DNA of 64,000 bases from Cloacibacillus sp. An23 (GCF_002159945.1 NZ_NFJQ01000006.1:149007-213006); one strand, 5' to 3'; shown: positions 17,250 to 26,736, numbered from the stretch's first letter. A program made the numbers and translations. The notes: generated by a model from the letters alone, not told the origin.

Positions 17250-17891
17250 ATGAAAATGATAAAGTTTTGCAGGCAATGCTTGCTTATCTGCGCGGCCGTC
17301 CTCGGGATAATGGGATGCGGGACGGCCTTTGCCTCCAGCCGTATCCTGGTCGTTTCGGGAAGCCCGGATATCCAGAAATCGATCGCCAACCGCACGATCC
17401 TCGAAGAAGTACACAAAGCGATTCCGGATGCCGGCATTCTGTACCTCGACCAAACCAAAGTAGAATCTCAGGACGACATAAAACGCGAACGCGAGCGCGT
17501 CCTCGACGCGGATATTATAGTGTTTCAGTATCCTATCTATTGGTATCAGCCGCCGTCCATATTCAAAAACTATTTGGACAGCGTCTACACGTTTGGATTC
17601 GCCCATGACGCGGAGGGCGGACTGCTGAACGGGAAGACGCTTATTCTGTCGTGCACTTCCGGAGCGCCGGAGAGCGACTACGCCCCCGGAAAGCGCATGA
17701 ATCACGCCATGATCGATTTCCAGCTTCCGCTGATACAGTTTGCGAATCTTTGCGGACTGGATTTCGGCGGCCTTGTCTACAGCGGGGGTTACAACCTCGG
17801 ACGCCGCGACCAGGAACACGACAAGCAGGTGGAGCAGGCCCGTCTGCACGCGAAACGTCTGATTGATAAAATCAGAGAGGTTTCGAAATAA
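17250..17891 (+). CDS. Exported flavodoxin-fold NAD(P)H oxidoreductase (Flavodoxin_2/KefF-like)
   Basis: A 213-residue protein. After the leader, residues from about 30 follow the quinone reductase/KefF pattern: ILVVSGSPD at the first strand, FQYPIYWYQPPSIFKNYLD (FMN-side loop), VYTFGFAHD..GGLLNGK and SCTSGAPESDY. The oddity is the N-terminus: a Lys/Arg-containing start, a hydrophobic stretch and either a lipobox-like IMGC (residues 20-23) or a cleavage site at AFA-S. This predicts export, while most relatives are cytosolic. FMN would have to be acquired outside or the protein exported folded. It stands alone, with a hairpin 86 bp after the stop. Confidence 0.8.
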   Translation: MKMIKFCRQCLLICAAVLGIMGCGTAFASSRILVVSGSPDIQKSIANRTILEEVHKAIPDAGILYLDQTKVESQDDIKRERERVLDADIIVFQYPIYWYQPPSIFKNYLDSVYTFGFAHDAEGGLLNGKTLILSCTSGAPESDYAPGKRMNHAMIDFQLPLIQFANLCGLDFGGLVYSGGYNLGRRDQEHDKQVEQARLHAKRLIDKIREVSK

Positions 17892-17976
17892 ACTAAAGCG
17901 GGAGGGCAGGCGGGCCGTTTTATGGCGGCGTTTCCGGAATTATTTTCTGGATATACCGGCGATGACAAGCGCTATA

Positions 17977-18005
17977 AATAGCGTGCCGTTAGGTGGCACG
18001 CTATT
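17977..18005 (+). terminator. Hairpin downstream of the flavodoxin-fold gene
   Basis: AATAGCGTGCC and GGCACGCTATT form an 11-bp perfect stem with a seven-base loop; the T-tract is weak (TTGTATT). The remaining 17892-18327 shows no gene. Confidence 0.55.
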
Positions 18006-18327
18006 GTATTAGCTGTACCGGCGCAGCGAATATTTTGTCATGCAGCGCTTGACGCGGCGTCCGGCGGCTTGAACGGCGCGCGCCCGGCGTGAGCTTGAGA
18101 CTTCGGACTCCCGCGTCGTCGGGAAACGTGCGCGGCGTCAGACGCGGAGCTGCTAAGCTGGGGACGACGTCGTTTTATCCTCCGTCCGCGTGCGGTACCG
18201 GGCTTCGGCGTTCAGCGCGCGGCGCGCGGCAAAGCGCCTTTTAACGCCGCGCCGCGTATCATCAGGCCGCCGCGCCGAATGACTGGAATCAAGCCGGACG
18301 TGTAAAACGACAATGCGGCCCGTCCTC

Positions 18328-19515
18328 CTACATCGCAGCCCTGTATATCTTCTCCATGTCCGGTGCGAAGAGCTTTTTCATCGTGCCTACGCCGCCCTCG
18401 AATTTCGATTCGCATTTCTCGGCCATTTCCTTCAGCTGCGCTTCGGTCGGCTCTATGCCGAGGCCGCGTATCGTCGTGGGCATTTTTATCTCGCGGTAGA
18501 AGTCTTCCATAGCGGCTATACCGGCGAGCGCCGTCTCTTCGTCCGTCGCTCGGCGCGCTACGCACATGACCTCTTCGGCGAATTTCGCGAAGCGCGCGGG
18601 GTTTTCCTTGTAGACGTATCTCGCCCAGCTTCCCCATACGGCGGCGAGGCCCGCGCCGTGCGCCACGTCGAAGATAGCGCCTATCTCGTGTTCGAGCTGG
18701 TGCGTCGCCCAGTCGCCTCCGTCCGTGCCGCAGCCGGTGAGGCCGTTGTGCGATAGACTGCCGGCCCACATGACTTCGGCGCGCGCGTCGTAGTCGCCGG
18801 GCTTTTCCATGAGTATGCGCGCGTTCCTCATCACCGTGCGCATGAGCGCCGCCGCCATGCCGTCGGTCAGCTCCATGTTCCCGCCGCCGCCGAACCAGCG
18901 TTCCATCGTGTGCATGAGGATGTCCGTGCAGCCGCAGGCCGTCTGGTAGGCGGGCAGGGTCATTGTCAGCTCCGGGTTCATGACTGCGAATTTCGGGCGG
19001 CTGATGTCGTTGCCGTAGCCGCGCTTCGTTTCGGTCTCTTCGTTCGTGATCACCGACGAGGCGCTCATCTCGCTGCCCGCCGCGGAGATCGTCAGCACCG
19101 CGCCGACGGGCAGACAGGCGCGCGGAACCCGCGTGCGCGCGTAGAAGTCCCAGACGTCGCCGCGCTCTTCGTCGGCGGCCCCGTAGCCTATCGCCTTCGC
19201 CGAGTCTATAACGCTTCCGCCTCCTACGGCCAGTATGAAGTCCGCTCTTTCGCGGAGGCAGAGCTCTATCCCTTCGCGCACGAGCGAGAGACGCGGATTG
19301 GGCACGACGCCGCCTAGCTCGGCGAACCCGACGCCCGCTTCGCGCAGCGACTCGCGTATCCTGCCGAGCAGCCCCGTGCGTTCGGCGCTCCCGCCGCCGT
19401 AGTGGAGCAGGACTTTTTTGCAGCCGAGCTCCGCGACGAGCGCTCCAGTCTTGTTTTCCGCGCCGCGCCCGAATACTACCTTGGTCGGCGTGTAATATGT
19501 GAAGTCTTCTATCAT
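18328..19515 (-). CDS. Iron-dependent alcohol dehydrogenase, BdhA/YugJ-type
   Basis: A 395-residue NAD(P)H-dependent group III alcohol dehydrogenase. ATG 19515 (MIEDFTYYTPTKVVFG) is chosen because GAGGGGG precedes it; the frame stays open upstream. Motifs are GGGSVIDSAKAI (nucleotide binding), Asp/His metal ligands in CTDILMHTMERWF and HQLEHEIGAIFDVAHGAGLA. This subgroup reduces butanal and other aldehydes. It is monocistronic and convergent with the flavodoxin-fold gene. Confidence 0.9.
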   Translation of the reverse strand: MIEDFTYYTPTKVVFGRGAENKTGALVAELGCKKVLLHYGGGSAERTGLLGRIRESLREAGVGFAELGGVVPNPRLSLVREGIELCLRERADFILAVGGGSVIDSAKAIGYGAADEERGDVWDFYARTRVPRACLPVGAVLTISAAGSEMSASSVITNEETETKRGYGNDISRPKFAVMNPELTMTLPAYQTACGCTDILMHTMERWFGGGGNMELTDGMAAALMRTVMRNARILMEKPGDYDARAEVMWAGSLSHNGLTGCGTDGGDWATHQLEHEIGAIFDVAHGAGLAAVWGSWARYVYKENPARFAKFAEEVMCVARRATDEETALAGIAAMEDFYREIKMPTTIRGLGIEPTEAQLKEMAEKCESKFEGGVGTMKKLFAPDMEKIYRAAM

Positions 19516-19704
19516 CGGAAAATTTCCCCCTCGCGCGGCAGCCGCGCAGAATTTTCGTGCTTTCGACAATTATACCGTGCGGGCGCGGAACCCGGCGCGC
19601 CGGTACGCGCGCGGCGTCGAAATTTCGCGCACGTCCCGCGCAAAGCGGGCGCGCTCTCCGTTATAATAGGGCGTGCCGGCAGCTTTGGAAGGGAGGCGCG
19701 CAGT

Positions 19705-21195
19705 GTGAAACGTTCTTGCAGATCATTGACGGCGGCTGTTTGTCTGGCTTTCTTGTCATTTATATCTCCGCGCGGCGCGGAGGCCGTCCGCATCACGATA
19801 GACGTTCCGTCCATAACGGAGACGGTGCTCGAGTCGGGGCGCGACTTTTACGTCGCGGGGCGCGTGGACCGCGAAGGCGTACCGGCTTCGGAGATGCCGC
19901 TCGACATCCGCGTCGAGGTGGCGGACGCGGGGGAGATGCGCGACGGCGTACGAAAGCCCGTGCGCGTAGTCGAGAGCCGCGTCTCGCCGGTCAGCGGCGT
20001 CACGCCCGAGCGCGACATATTCTTCGAATATCCGGGGATAGCGCCGTGGGCGGAACTGCCGCGCGAGGAGCTCGTTGCCTCGCCGCCGCCGGAGCTGATA
20101 TTCCGCGCCGAGTCGCCCGAGTCGTTCCTCGACCCGCGCGTGAAGGCCGCGGTGACGGAGGAGCGCTACGCGGCGCTCGTGCAGGGCGGCGTGACGAAGG
20201 AATATGACAGCGACTATGCCGAAATCTACGACAAAGACCTCGAATGGAACTATTACCGCGTCACTGTGAGCGCTCTTCACGAGGGGCGCGTCGTCGCGGA
20301 GGCCTACAAGGACGTGATGCTCGGCTCCGTGCCGGACAAGATTCTGACGCGCTTCTCGCCGCCCGAACATTTTGAGAAAGCCGCGGCTCTCGCGCGCGAG
20401 CGTGGCTGGCGGCTCTATCTCGACCCGTTCCCCGGCTACTGGAACGTCGGCCTCTCGGCGCCCTGCGAGATACCGCTGCGCTGGCGCGCGAACGACGCGC
20501 TCGAATATTCGTCTGGCTTCGTCCACACTATAATCTACAACATCTCGGAGCGGAGCACGTCGCAGAGCGTCGAGCTCGGGCGCATGGCTTTCGACGGGCG
20601 CATGTTCCGCGACGACGAGGTTGTTTTTTATGTCTACGACATAGGCGAGCCGTCTCTGGCTTACGAAGGACGCAAGGGCGAGGAACTGCGCCGCGAGGGC
20701 GAGATAACGCGCCTCGGCGAAGGAGAGCGGCTTCGCTTCGCGCGCGCCGAGCTCGGCGAAAGGCCGGATAAATATTTCCCGCGCGGGAACGCGGGGCGCG
20801 TGGACTGGAACGTCTACAACTCCGTGGCGCTCCGTCCCGGCGAGGCTGTGACGCTCTACGGAGCCGTGACGCCGGTACAGCCGATGCTCTCCGAGGTCGA
20901 GCCGAACGGCGACGGCACGTACACGGTGAAGAACAGAATAGCGAAAATCCGCCTGCGCGCCGAGGAAATCAGCCGCGGCGAGGTGATTGCCGACGAATTC
21001 CCCGTCGGCCTCGAACGCTTCTACGACGAGTCGAAGCCGGACGAAGGTTCGCCCTCGATATACGAATTCCGCCGCACGCTGCGGCTGCCGAAACGCGAGG
21101 GAAAGAGCCTCTACACAGTGACGGCGCAGGGATTCGACGTCCGCGGCGAGCCCGTCGAGGGGACGGAGACGATTTTCTATCTCTGGGTGCGATGA
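19705..21195 (+). CDS. Large exported protein of unknown function
   Basis: A 496-residue protein starting at GTG 19705, ten bases after AGGGAGG. It has a clear signal peptide (KRSCRSLTAAVCLAFLSFIS, cleavage near AEA). The rest is almost all beta-strand in look, with repeats of the style VEVADAGE..., RVTVSALHEGRVVAE and KSLYTVTAQGFDVRGEPVEG that suggest two or three Ig-like or beta-sandwich domains, and no cysteine-rich or membrane segment. I do not recognise the family. It is transcribed away from the Fe-ADH gene and ends at a shared terminator. Confidence 0.7.
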   Translation: MKRSCRSLTAAVCLAFLSFISPRGAEAVRITIDVPSITETVLESGRDFYVAGRVDREGVPASEMPLDIRVEVADAGEMRDGVRKPVRVVESRVSPVSGVTPERDIFFEYPGIAPWAELPREELVASPPPELIFRAESPESFLDPRVKAAVTEERYAALVQGGVTKEYDSDYAEIYDKDLEWNYYRVTVSALHEGRVVAEAYKDVMLGSVPDKILTRFSPPEHFEKAAALARERGWRLYLDPFPGYWNVGLSAPCEIPLRWRANDALEYSSGFVHTIIYNISERSTSQSVELGRMAFDGRMFRDDEVVFYVYDIGEPSLAYEGRKGEELRREGEITRLGEGERLRFARAELGERPDKYFPRGNAGRVDWNVYNSVALRPGEAVTLYGAVTPVQPMLSEVEPNGDGTYTVKNRIAKIRLRAEEISRGEVIADEFPVGLERFYDESKPDEGSPSIYEFRRTLRLPKREGKSLYTVTAQGFDVRGEPVEGTETIFYLWVR

Positions 21196-21267
21196 AGGGA
21201 CAAATGCAAAAAATAAAAAATATCTGAAATTTGGAAAAACGGATTTATGTAAGCCAACTGACTGTAA

Positions 21268-21303
21268 AAAAGCGGGGCCACCGTCAGGCGGCTCCGCTTT
21301 TCT
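21268..21303 (+). terminator. Bidirectional terminator
   Basis: AAAAGCGGGGCC pairs with GGCTCCGCTTTT (one G-T). A- and T-runs on the two sides serve both the exported-protein gene and the converging otnKC operon. Confidence 0.85.
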
Positions 21304-21325
21304 GCGTTGCTGGATTTTTTCGCGT

Positions 21326-21907
21326 TTACGCGCCTTTGCGCAGCATCCAGGCTATTTTAGCGCTTTCTTCGAGCTCTTCGAGCGAATAGAAGGCGTCCAT
21401 CAGGTTTTTGCCCGGGACTACGGCTCCGTGCTGCTTCAGCAGGTAGCCGCCGCTCTTGTCCACACAGCGCTCGAAGGCGTCGAATAGCGCCTGCGAGCCG
21501 GGCTGCTCGTAAGGCACCGCGCCTACCGTGCCGAGCTTCATCTTGAGATACGGCGTGTGGTGCGGTATCACGTCCGTCTCGTCCTCGGCCGGAACGAAGC
21601 TCCACAGCACTGCGTAAGTGCCGTGCGTGTGTATGACGGCCTGCGCCTCGGGGCGGTGCTTATAGACGCAGAGGTGCAGCGGCCACTCCTTGCTCGGCTT
21701 GTTGTCGGAGAGGATTTTTCCGTCCATGTCCATGACGGCGAACTGTTCCTCCGTCAGCGAGCCGAAGCAGCTTCCGCTCTTCGTTATGTACATCCTGCCG
21801 TCGTGCAGGAAGCTCATGTTCGCCGACGAGCCGGAGGTCTTGTTGCGGTCGAACAGGCTCCTGCCTATCCATATCGCGTCGCGCAGTTTTTTCGCAAGCT
21901 CTTCCAT
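21326..21907 (-). CDS. otnC: Class II aldolase-family decarboxylase, OtnC-like (3-oxo-tetronate 4-phosphate decarboxylase)
   Basis: A 193-residue class II aldolase/adducin fold. SGSSANMS, the Zn ligands HTHGTYA and a later His in KQHGAVVPG, and the acidic residue in the SLEELEESAKIAW helix match OtnC and L-fuculose-phosphate aldolases. ATG 21907 gives a proper distance to AAAGGAAG; the ATG six bases upstream is too close. The stop of the preceding kinase gene lies two bases upstream, so the two are coupled. In characterised pathways OtnC decarboxylates 3-oxo-tetronate 4-phosphate to dihydroxyacetone phosphate after OtnK phosphorylation. The pairing supports this; the exact acid is not proven. 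Confidence 0.75.
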   Translation of the reverse strand: MEELAKKLRDAIWIGRSLFDRNKTSGSSANMSFLHDGRMYITKSGSCFGSLTEEQFAVMDMDGKILSDNKPSKEWPLHLCVYKHRPEAQAVIHTHGTYAVLWSFVPAEDETDVIPHHTPYLKMKLGTVGAVPYEQPGSQALFDAFERCVDKSGGYLLKQHGAVVPGKNLMDAFYSLEELEESAKIAWMLRKGA

Positions 21908-21909
21908 AT

Positions 21910-23166
21910 TCATTCTTCCTTTCCGGTCATGCGCAGGGCGCGCTCGAAGAAGTCCTCCTGGCCGAAGTTGCCGGATTTCAGCACGAGGCGCACGTCCGGC
22001 ACTCCGTAGGGCGTCATCACGGGCACGCCGGGCGCGACGCTGTGCCCTATGTGGAAGGCCGAGAAGCCGAGGCCGCGCGTGACGGCTCCCGAAGTCTCGC
22101 CGCCCGCGACGATTATCCTCCTGTATCCGGCATTGAGCGCGCGCTTTGCAAGCTCCGCCATCGTGTTCTCGAGCAGAGAGGCGACGGCCTCCTGTCCGAA
22201 CGTCTGCGCCTCCTTCACGTTGTCGCTCGTGTCGGAGCTGTATATGAGCGTCGGCACGTCCGGCTCCGCCGCGGCGAACTTCCAGATATTCTCTATATTA
22301 TCGCGCCCCTCGAGCATCGCCACAGGGTCCACTTTGTAGGAGCGCCCGCCGTTTTCAATGAAGTGTTTTATCTGTCCGAGCGTGGCCTTCGAGCAGCTTC
22401 CCGCTAAAAGTATCGCGCGCCCGTCCGTGCCGTGGACGTGCGACGGCGCGTAACGGCCGTCCTTCGAGGCTATCTTCGCGAGCGGCTCGAGAATCCCGCT
22501 GCCGCCCGTGAGAAGCGCAAGCCCGCCGAAAAGCCCGGCGATACGCTCGCCGTCCTCGTCCGTCTCGTGGTCCGGTATGACGTAGAAATGTTCGCGCCCT
22601 TCGCCGAATTTTTTGATTTTCTCGTAAATCTCAGCGTCCGGCAGCGCGAGCTCGTCTTTGTGCAGCTCCATGCACCCGTAGCGGCTCTGCGGGCGCATCA
22701 GCTCCGCTATGCGGCTGTCCCACATCGGGGTCAGCGGGTGGTTCTTCATGTGGCTTTCGTCGAGCGGCACGCCGTTCACGTAAAGACGCCCCTGCGAGAC
22801 AGTCCTGCCGTTCGCGGGCAGGCCGGGGCAGAGCACTGTGTAGCGCGTGCCTAGATATTCCATCGCGGCGTCGGCTATCGGCCCGATGTTGCCCTGCGGT
22901 GTCGAGTCGAATGTCGAGCAGTATTTTATATAGAACTGTTTCGCGCCGCGGGCCTCGAGCCATTTCAGCGCGGCGAGAGAATCGCTCACGGCGGCCTCCT
23001 TCTCCTGAGTGCGCGACTTGAGCGCTATGACGACGGCCTCCGTCTCGCGCGGCTCATGTTCCGGCACGCCGTTCGTGAGCAGCACGGACATCCCGCCCTT
23101 CGCGAGGAACGACGCGGCGTCGCTCGCTCCCGTGAAGTCGTCCGCGACGCATCCTAAGGTCGGCAT
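21910..23166 (-). CDS. otnK: Four-carbon acid sugar kinase (DUF1537), OtnK-like
   Basis: A 418-residue kinase of the four-carbon acid sugar family: N-terminal GCVADDFTGASDAASFL (substrate-side motif), KYCSTFDSTPQGNIG, and the C-terminal nucleotide-binding GGETSGAVTRGLG. The start is ATG 23166, ten bases after GGAGGAG; a GTG nine bases upstream is less likely. It should phosphorylate a 3-oxo-tetronate or tetronate at O4. A perfect sigma-54 promoter stands 46 bp upstream, and the divergent gene is a sigma-54 activator. Confidence 0.82.
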   Translation of the reverse strand: MPTLGCVADDFTGASDAASFLAKGGMSVLLTNGVPEHEPRETEAVVIALKSRTQEKEAAVSDSLAALKWLEARGAKQFYIKYCSTFDSTPQGNIGPIADAAMEYLGTRYTVLCPGLPANGRTVSQGRLYVNGVPLDESHMKNHPLTPMWDSRIAELMRPQSRYGCMELHKDELALPDAEIYEKIKKFGEGREHFYVIPDHETDEDGERIAGLFGGLALLTGGSGILEPLAKIASKDGRYAPSHVHGTDGRAILLAGSCSKATLGQIKHFIENGGRSYKVDPVAMLEGRDNIENIWKFAAAEPDVPTLIYSSDTSDNVKEAQTFGQEAVASLLENTMAELAKRALNAGYRRIIVAGGETSGAVTRGLGFSAFHIGHSVAPGVPVMTPYGVPDVRLVLKSGNFGQEDFFERALRMTGKEE

Positions 23167-23211
23167 GATGATCACTCCTCCGTAAAATTTCCCTTTCTGC
23201 TTTTAATAATA

Positions 23212-23226
23212 GCAAATTGAATGCCA
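23212..23226 (-). promoter_or_regulatory. Sigma-54 promoter (-24/-12) of otnKC
   Basis: Minus strand reads TGGCAT-N5-TTGC (TGGCATTCAATTTGC) 46 bp before the otnK start. The GG and GC doublets have the required 10-bp spacing. Confidence 0.88.
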
Positions 23227-23282
23227 CCGCGCCCGCGCGTCCGCGCACGGCCGCGGCGGAAATTTACGGTTCGCCGGCGTAA

Positions 23283-23324
23283 GTGTTGCATTTGATTGAC
23301 ACGTATGTTGCAATGTTGTAACAT
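23283..23324. promoter_or_regulatory. Activator-binding sites: TGTTGCA repeats with palindrome
   Basis: GTGTTGCAT (23283-23291) and ATGTTGCAA (23305-23313) are repeated 22 bp apart, and the second pairs with TTGTAACAT (23316-23324) as a 20-bp near-palindrome. The same GTGTTGCAT word recurs as an inverted repeat at 32703-32733. The site lies about 57 bp upstream of the otnK -24 box, a normal place for an enhancer. Confidence 0.75.
23296..23324 (+). promoter_or_regulatory. Sigma-70 promoter of the PrpR-type regulator
   Basis: TTGACA (23296-23301), 17-bp spacer, TAACAT (23319-23324). The palindrome at 23305-23324 covers the spacer and -10, so the regulator probably represses its own gene when bound. 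Confidence 0.75.
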
Positions 23325-23374
23325 CGGCGCATCAGTTAGCGATACAGAGACTTAAAGTTAAGGAGAGAACCGTC

Positions 23375-25282
23375 ATGCGCATACTTTTCATCTCCCCGTA
23401 CCCCGAACTGCGAGACACGGTGGAACGCGTCTTTATGAATCACCCGAAGCGGCGCGAGATAGACATGGAGGTGCGTATAATGACCGTCGATCAGGTCTCA
23501 GCGAAGGACGTGGACGCATACGACGTCGTCATCGCGCGCGGCCTGACGGCGAAGCGCGTGCGCTCCATACTGCCGCAGCTCCCGTTCGTAGACCTCACCA
23601 TCTCGGGCTACGACGTGATACGCACTCTCGCCGAGTGCCGCCGCGACTTCGGCGCGAAGCGCGTCGCTATATGCGGCTTCTACGAGAAGATACGCGAGAC
23701 CGCGAACATCTGCAAGCTGCTGGACTGCGATATATTTTTCTACCCCGCAGAGACTTACGCGGAGCTTGAAAAAAGTATAGACAGGGCGGAGGCGGACGGA
23801 TGCGACGCGCTCATAGGAGGATTCTCCGCGGTAGGACTCGCAAGCGCCCGCGGCATAAAATGCCGTCTGATACGCGCGGGCGAGGACGCCATAGTCCACG
23901 CGATAAACGTCGCGGTCGAGACCGTGGAACAGATAAAGCACGAGCGCGTGGTCGCGGAGCTCTACAAAACCGTCATATATACGTCGAAGGACGGCGTGCT
24001 CTACGTGGACGCGGACGGCGTCATCCAGGTGCGCAACCACGTCGTTAAGGACATGAACCGCGGCGCGAGCCTGCTGCACCGGCAGCTCAAGCCGTCGCTG
24101 CCGTACCTCTGCGCCCCGTTCATGGACGTTCTGCTCAGCGGGCAGGGCATAGAGGGGCGCGTCATCACGATTCCCTCGACGGGGATAACCGTATCGGCGT
24201 CTCTCGCGCCGGTCAGGGTGGGCGGCCTCATATCGGGCGTCGTGATAACGCTGTCCGACATCACCGACATACAGCGCCTAGAGAGCCAGATACGCCGCAG
24301 CCTCAACGAGAAGGGGCTCGTCGCGAAGTACAACTTCGGCGACATCGTACACGAGAGCGAAGTAATAGAGCGCGCCATAGCGACGGCGCAACGCTACGCG
24401 GCGTCCGACTCGAACATCATCATCGTCGGCGAGACCGGCACGGGCAAGGAGCTTTTCGCGCAGAGCATCCACAACGCGAGCGCGCGCCGCAAGGGGCCCT
24501 TCGTCGCAGTCAACTGCGCGGCGCTTCCTGAAAACCTGCTCGAGAGCGAGCTCTTCGGCTACGTCGAAGGCGCTTTCACCGGCACCAAAAAGGGCGGCAA
24601 GATGGGGCTCTTCGAGCTTGCGCACGAAGGGACGCTGTTTCTCGACGAAATAAGCGAAATCTCGCTCTCATTGCAGAGCAAGCTGCTGCGCGTGCTCCAG
24701 GAGCGCGAAGTGCGGCGCGTCGGCGACACGAAGGTCATCTCCGTCAACGTGCGCATAATCTCCGCGACCAACAAGAGCATATCTCGGCTCGCCAAGGAAG
24801 GGCTCTTCCGCAGCGACCTCATGTACAGGCTCGACGTGCTGCGCCTCTTCCTTCCGCCGCTGCGCGAGCGCGGGCGCGACGCGGAGGTAGTCTTCGCGCA
24901 CCTGCTGAAGCGCCTCGGCGCTGTCTCCGGCGCGCGCTGCCCCGAGATAGCGCCGTCGGCGCTCGAAGCGCTTGGCGGCTACCCCTTCGCCGGCAACATA
25001 CGCGAGCTGCGCAACATAGTCGAGCGCGCGGCCGTCCTCTGCGCTGACGGCGTGATAACGAAGGCCGGCGTGCTGAGCGCGCTCTACCCGAAGGACATGG
25101 AGCCTGAGCCGGCGCGCCCCATTCACGCCGCGCCGGAGGCGGAGGACGGAGCCCGCGGGGAAAGGGCCGAGGTGGAGCGCGCGCTCGCCGAGTGCGGCGG
25201 CAACAGGAGCCGCGCCGCGAAGCAGCTCGGCATAGACCGCTCTACGCTCTGGCGGAAAATCAAAAAATACGGGATAAAATAA
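23375..25282 (+). CDS. Sigma-54-dependent transcriptional activator, PrpR-type
   Basis: A 635-residue enhancer-binding protein. Residues 1 to about 180 resemble the PrpR N-terminal sensor domain ([30 protein letters not shown]), followed by a PAS-like segment (about 200-300), an AAA+ domain with Walker A GETGTGKE (352-359), the sigma-54 contact loop GAFTGT (399-404; GAFTGA in most relatives) and LFLDEI, and a Fis-type helix-turn-helix at the C-terminus ([19 protein letters not shown]). The PrpR_N domain senses small molecules in other members; here the inducer is probably the sugar acid handled by OtnKC. Divergent from otnKC and followed by its likely target, the GntP permease gene. Confidence 0.93.
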   Translation: MRILFISPYPELRDTVERVFMNHPKRREIDMEVRIMTVDQVSAKDVDAYDVVIARGLTAKRVRSILPQLPFVDLTISGYDVIRTLAECRRDFGAKRVAICGFYEKIRETANICKLLDCDIFFYPAETYAELEKSIDRAEADGCDALIGGFSAVGLASARGIKCRLIRAGEDAIVHAINVAVETVEQIKHERVVAELYKTVIYTSKDGVLYVDADGVIQVRNHVVKDMNRGASLLHRQLKPSLPYLCAPFMDVLLSGQGIEGRVITIPSTGITVSASLAPVRVGGLISGVVITLSDITDIQRLESQIRRSLNEKGLVAKYNFGDIVHESEVIERAIATAQRYAASDSNIIIVGETGTGKELFAQSIHNASARRKGPFVAVNCAALPENLLESELFGYVEGAFTGTKKGGKMGLFELAHEGTLFLDEISEISLSLQSKLLRVLQEREVRRVGDTKVISVNVRIISATNKSISRLAKEGLFRSDLMYRLDVLRLFLPPLRERGRDAEVVFAHLLKRLGAVSGARCPEIAPSALEALGGYPFAGNIRELRNIVERAAVLCADGVITKAGVLSALYPKDMEPEPARPIHAAPEAEDGARGERAEVERALAECGGNRSRAAKQLGIDRSTLWRKIKKYGIK

Positions 25283-25299
25283 AATTTTTATGAGGAGAT

Positions 25300-25314
25300 T
25301 GGCACGCAATTTGC
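25300..25314 (+). promoter_or_regulatory. Sigma-54 promoter of the GntP permease gene
   Basis: TGGCAC-N5-TTGC (TGGCACGCAATTTGC) matches the consensus fully and lies 47 bp before the permease start, 18 bp after the activator's stop. Confidence 0.93.
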
Positions 25315-25360
25315 TTTTAAGATAAACGGGTTTTTTAATTCACAGTAGGAGGGCCTGTTT

Positions 25361-26686
25361 ATGGCAACTGGTTATGTATTAGCGGTTTTTGCGATCGTTA
25401 TCGTGCTGATGATTGTGCTTATCTCCAAGTACAAGCTGCACGCGGGATTCGGCATCCTGATCGCGGCGATAGTCCTCGCCATCGGTCTCGGAACGCCGTG
25501 GGAGAAAATCGAAGGGACCATCAACAGCGGGTTCGCTGGCACGATTAAAAGCGTCGCGATAGTCATCTTCCTAGGCTGCACGATGGGCACCGTTCTTGAA
25601 AAGACGGGAGCCGCCGTACGCATCACGAAGTGGGCCATCAAAATCTGCGGCGAAAAGAATATCATATGGGGAATCGCGCTCGCGTCCTTCATCCTCGGTA
25701 TTCCTATCTGGGCCGACACCGTAGTCATACTTCTTATACCGATAGTCTCCCTGCTCGCCTATGAGACGAAGAAATCCATGATGAGCTACGGTACCGCGCT
25801 TTACATGGGCGCGCTCATCACCGCCTCGCTCGTTCCGCCCACGCCCGGCCCCGTTTCCGCCGCGGCGCTTCTCGGCGTGCCCATCGGCGAAGCGATAATC
25901 TGGGGCATCATCGTAGCCATCCCGAGCACCATCGCCGCGACGCTCTACTGCATCACGCTCAAGACCCCCGTCGCGCCTAAGGAAGAGTTCATCAAATCCG
26001 CGCGCGATTCCGAGCACATGGAGCTGCCTTCGCTCGGCACGTCGCTCATGCCTATACTCTTCCCGCTCTTCCTCATACTCTGCAACACGGTAACCTCCGT
26101 CATAGCACCCAAGACGCCGGTCGCGAACTTCATGTCCTTCATAGGCAGCCCGCTCGCGGCGCTCCTCACCGGATGCATCCTCTCGCTCGTCCTCACGGGC
26201 AAAGAGTGGAAGACTAAGAAAGTCCTCAGCAACTGGGTAGACGAAGGCATCAACGCCGCGGCTATGCCGATAATCGTCACCGGTATGGGCGGCGCGCTCG
26301 CGGTATTCGTCAAGAACTCCGGCGTCGCCGACCAGATAGGCCAGCTCATAGTCGCTTCGCCATTCCCGCCCATCATCGTCCCGGTGATACTCGCGGCCAT
26401 CATCCACATGGTCACCGGCTCCAACGCTCTCGGCGTCATGACGGCGGCGGCGCTCGTCCAGCCGATGCTTGACTCGCTCGGCGTCTCGCCGGTCGCGGCC
26501 TTCCTCGCCTGCGGCACCGGCGCGCTCATGTTCAAGCACGCGAACTCGAGCGGATTCTGGGTCACGGTCTCTATGTCCAACATGGACGTCAACCAGGGCA
26601 TCCGCGCCGTCGGCGGCGGCTCGACCGTTGCCGGCTTCACGGGCGCGCTCGTGACCTGCGTGCTCTACATGCTCGGAATCATCTAA
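25361..26686 (+). CDS. GntP-family organic/sugar acid permease
   Basis: A 441-residue inner-membrane symporter with about 12-14 hydrophobic segments. GntP-family signatures include KYKLHAGFGIL, FGTIKSVAIVIFLG-type second helix, GIPIWADTVVILLIPI, LVPPTPGPVSAAALL, THMVTGSNALGVMTAAALVQP-like and FKHANSSGFWVTV. Members import gluconate and related sugar acids with H+. Start at ATG after AGGAGGG. The promoter and neighbours suggest it brings in the substrate of the otnKC pathway. Confidence 0.93.
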   Translation: MATGYVLAVFAIVIVLMIVLISKYKLHAGFGILIAAIVLAIGLGTPWEKIEGTINSGFAGTIKSVAIVIFLGCTMGTVLEKTGAAVRITKWAIKICGEKNIIWGIALASFILGIPIWADTVVILLIPIVSLLAYETKKSMMSYGTALYMGALITASLVPPTPGPVSAAALLGVPIGEAIIWGIIVAIPSTIAATLYCITLKTPVAPKEEFIKSARDSEHMELPSLGTSLMPILFPLFLILCNTVTSVIAPKTPVANFMSFIGSPLAALLTGCILSLVLTGKEWKTKKVLSNWVDEGINAAAMPIIVTGMGGALAVFVKNSGVADQIGQLIVASPFPPIIVPVILAAIIHMVTGSNALGVMTAAALVQPMLDSLGVSPVAAFLACGTGALMFKHANSSGFWVTVSMSNMDVNQGIRAVGGGSTVAGFTGALVTCVLYMLGII

Positions 26687-26698
26687 ACCACTCAGGCT

Positions 26699-26736
26699 CC
26701 GCCGCTCCGGCACGTCTCGGGGCGGCGGTCTTTTTC
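26699..26736 (+). terminator. Terminator or attenuator between permease and dehydrogenase
   Basis: CCGCCGCTCCG and CGGGGCGGCGG pair (one G-T) and are followed by TCTTTTT. Only 42 bp separate it from the next start and no promoter is visible there, so partial read-through would be needed to express the dehydrogenase. Confidence 0.7.

Noticed and set aside
17993..18008. Sigma-54-like TGGCAC after the flavodoxin-fold gene
   Set aside because: The -12 TTGC is missing (TGTA instead), the sequence is one arm of a hairpin, and no gene follows in that direction.
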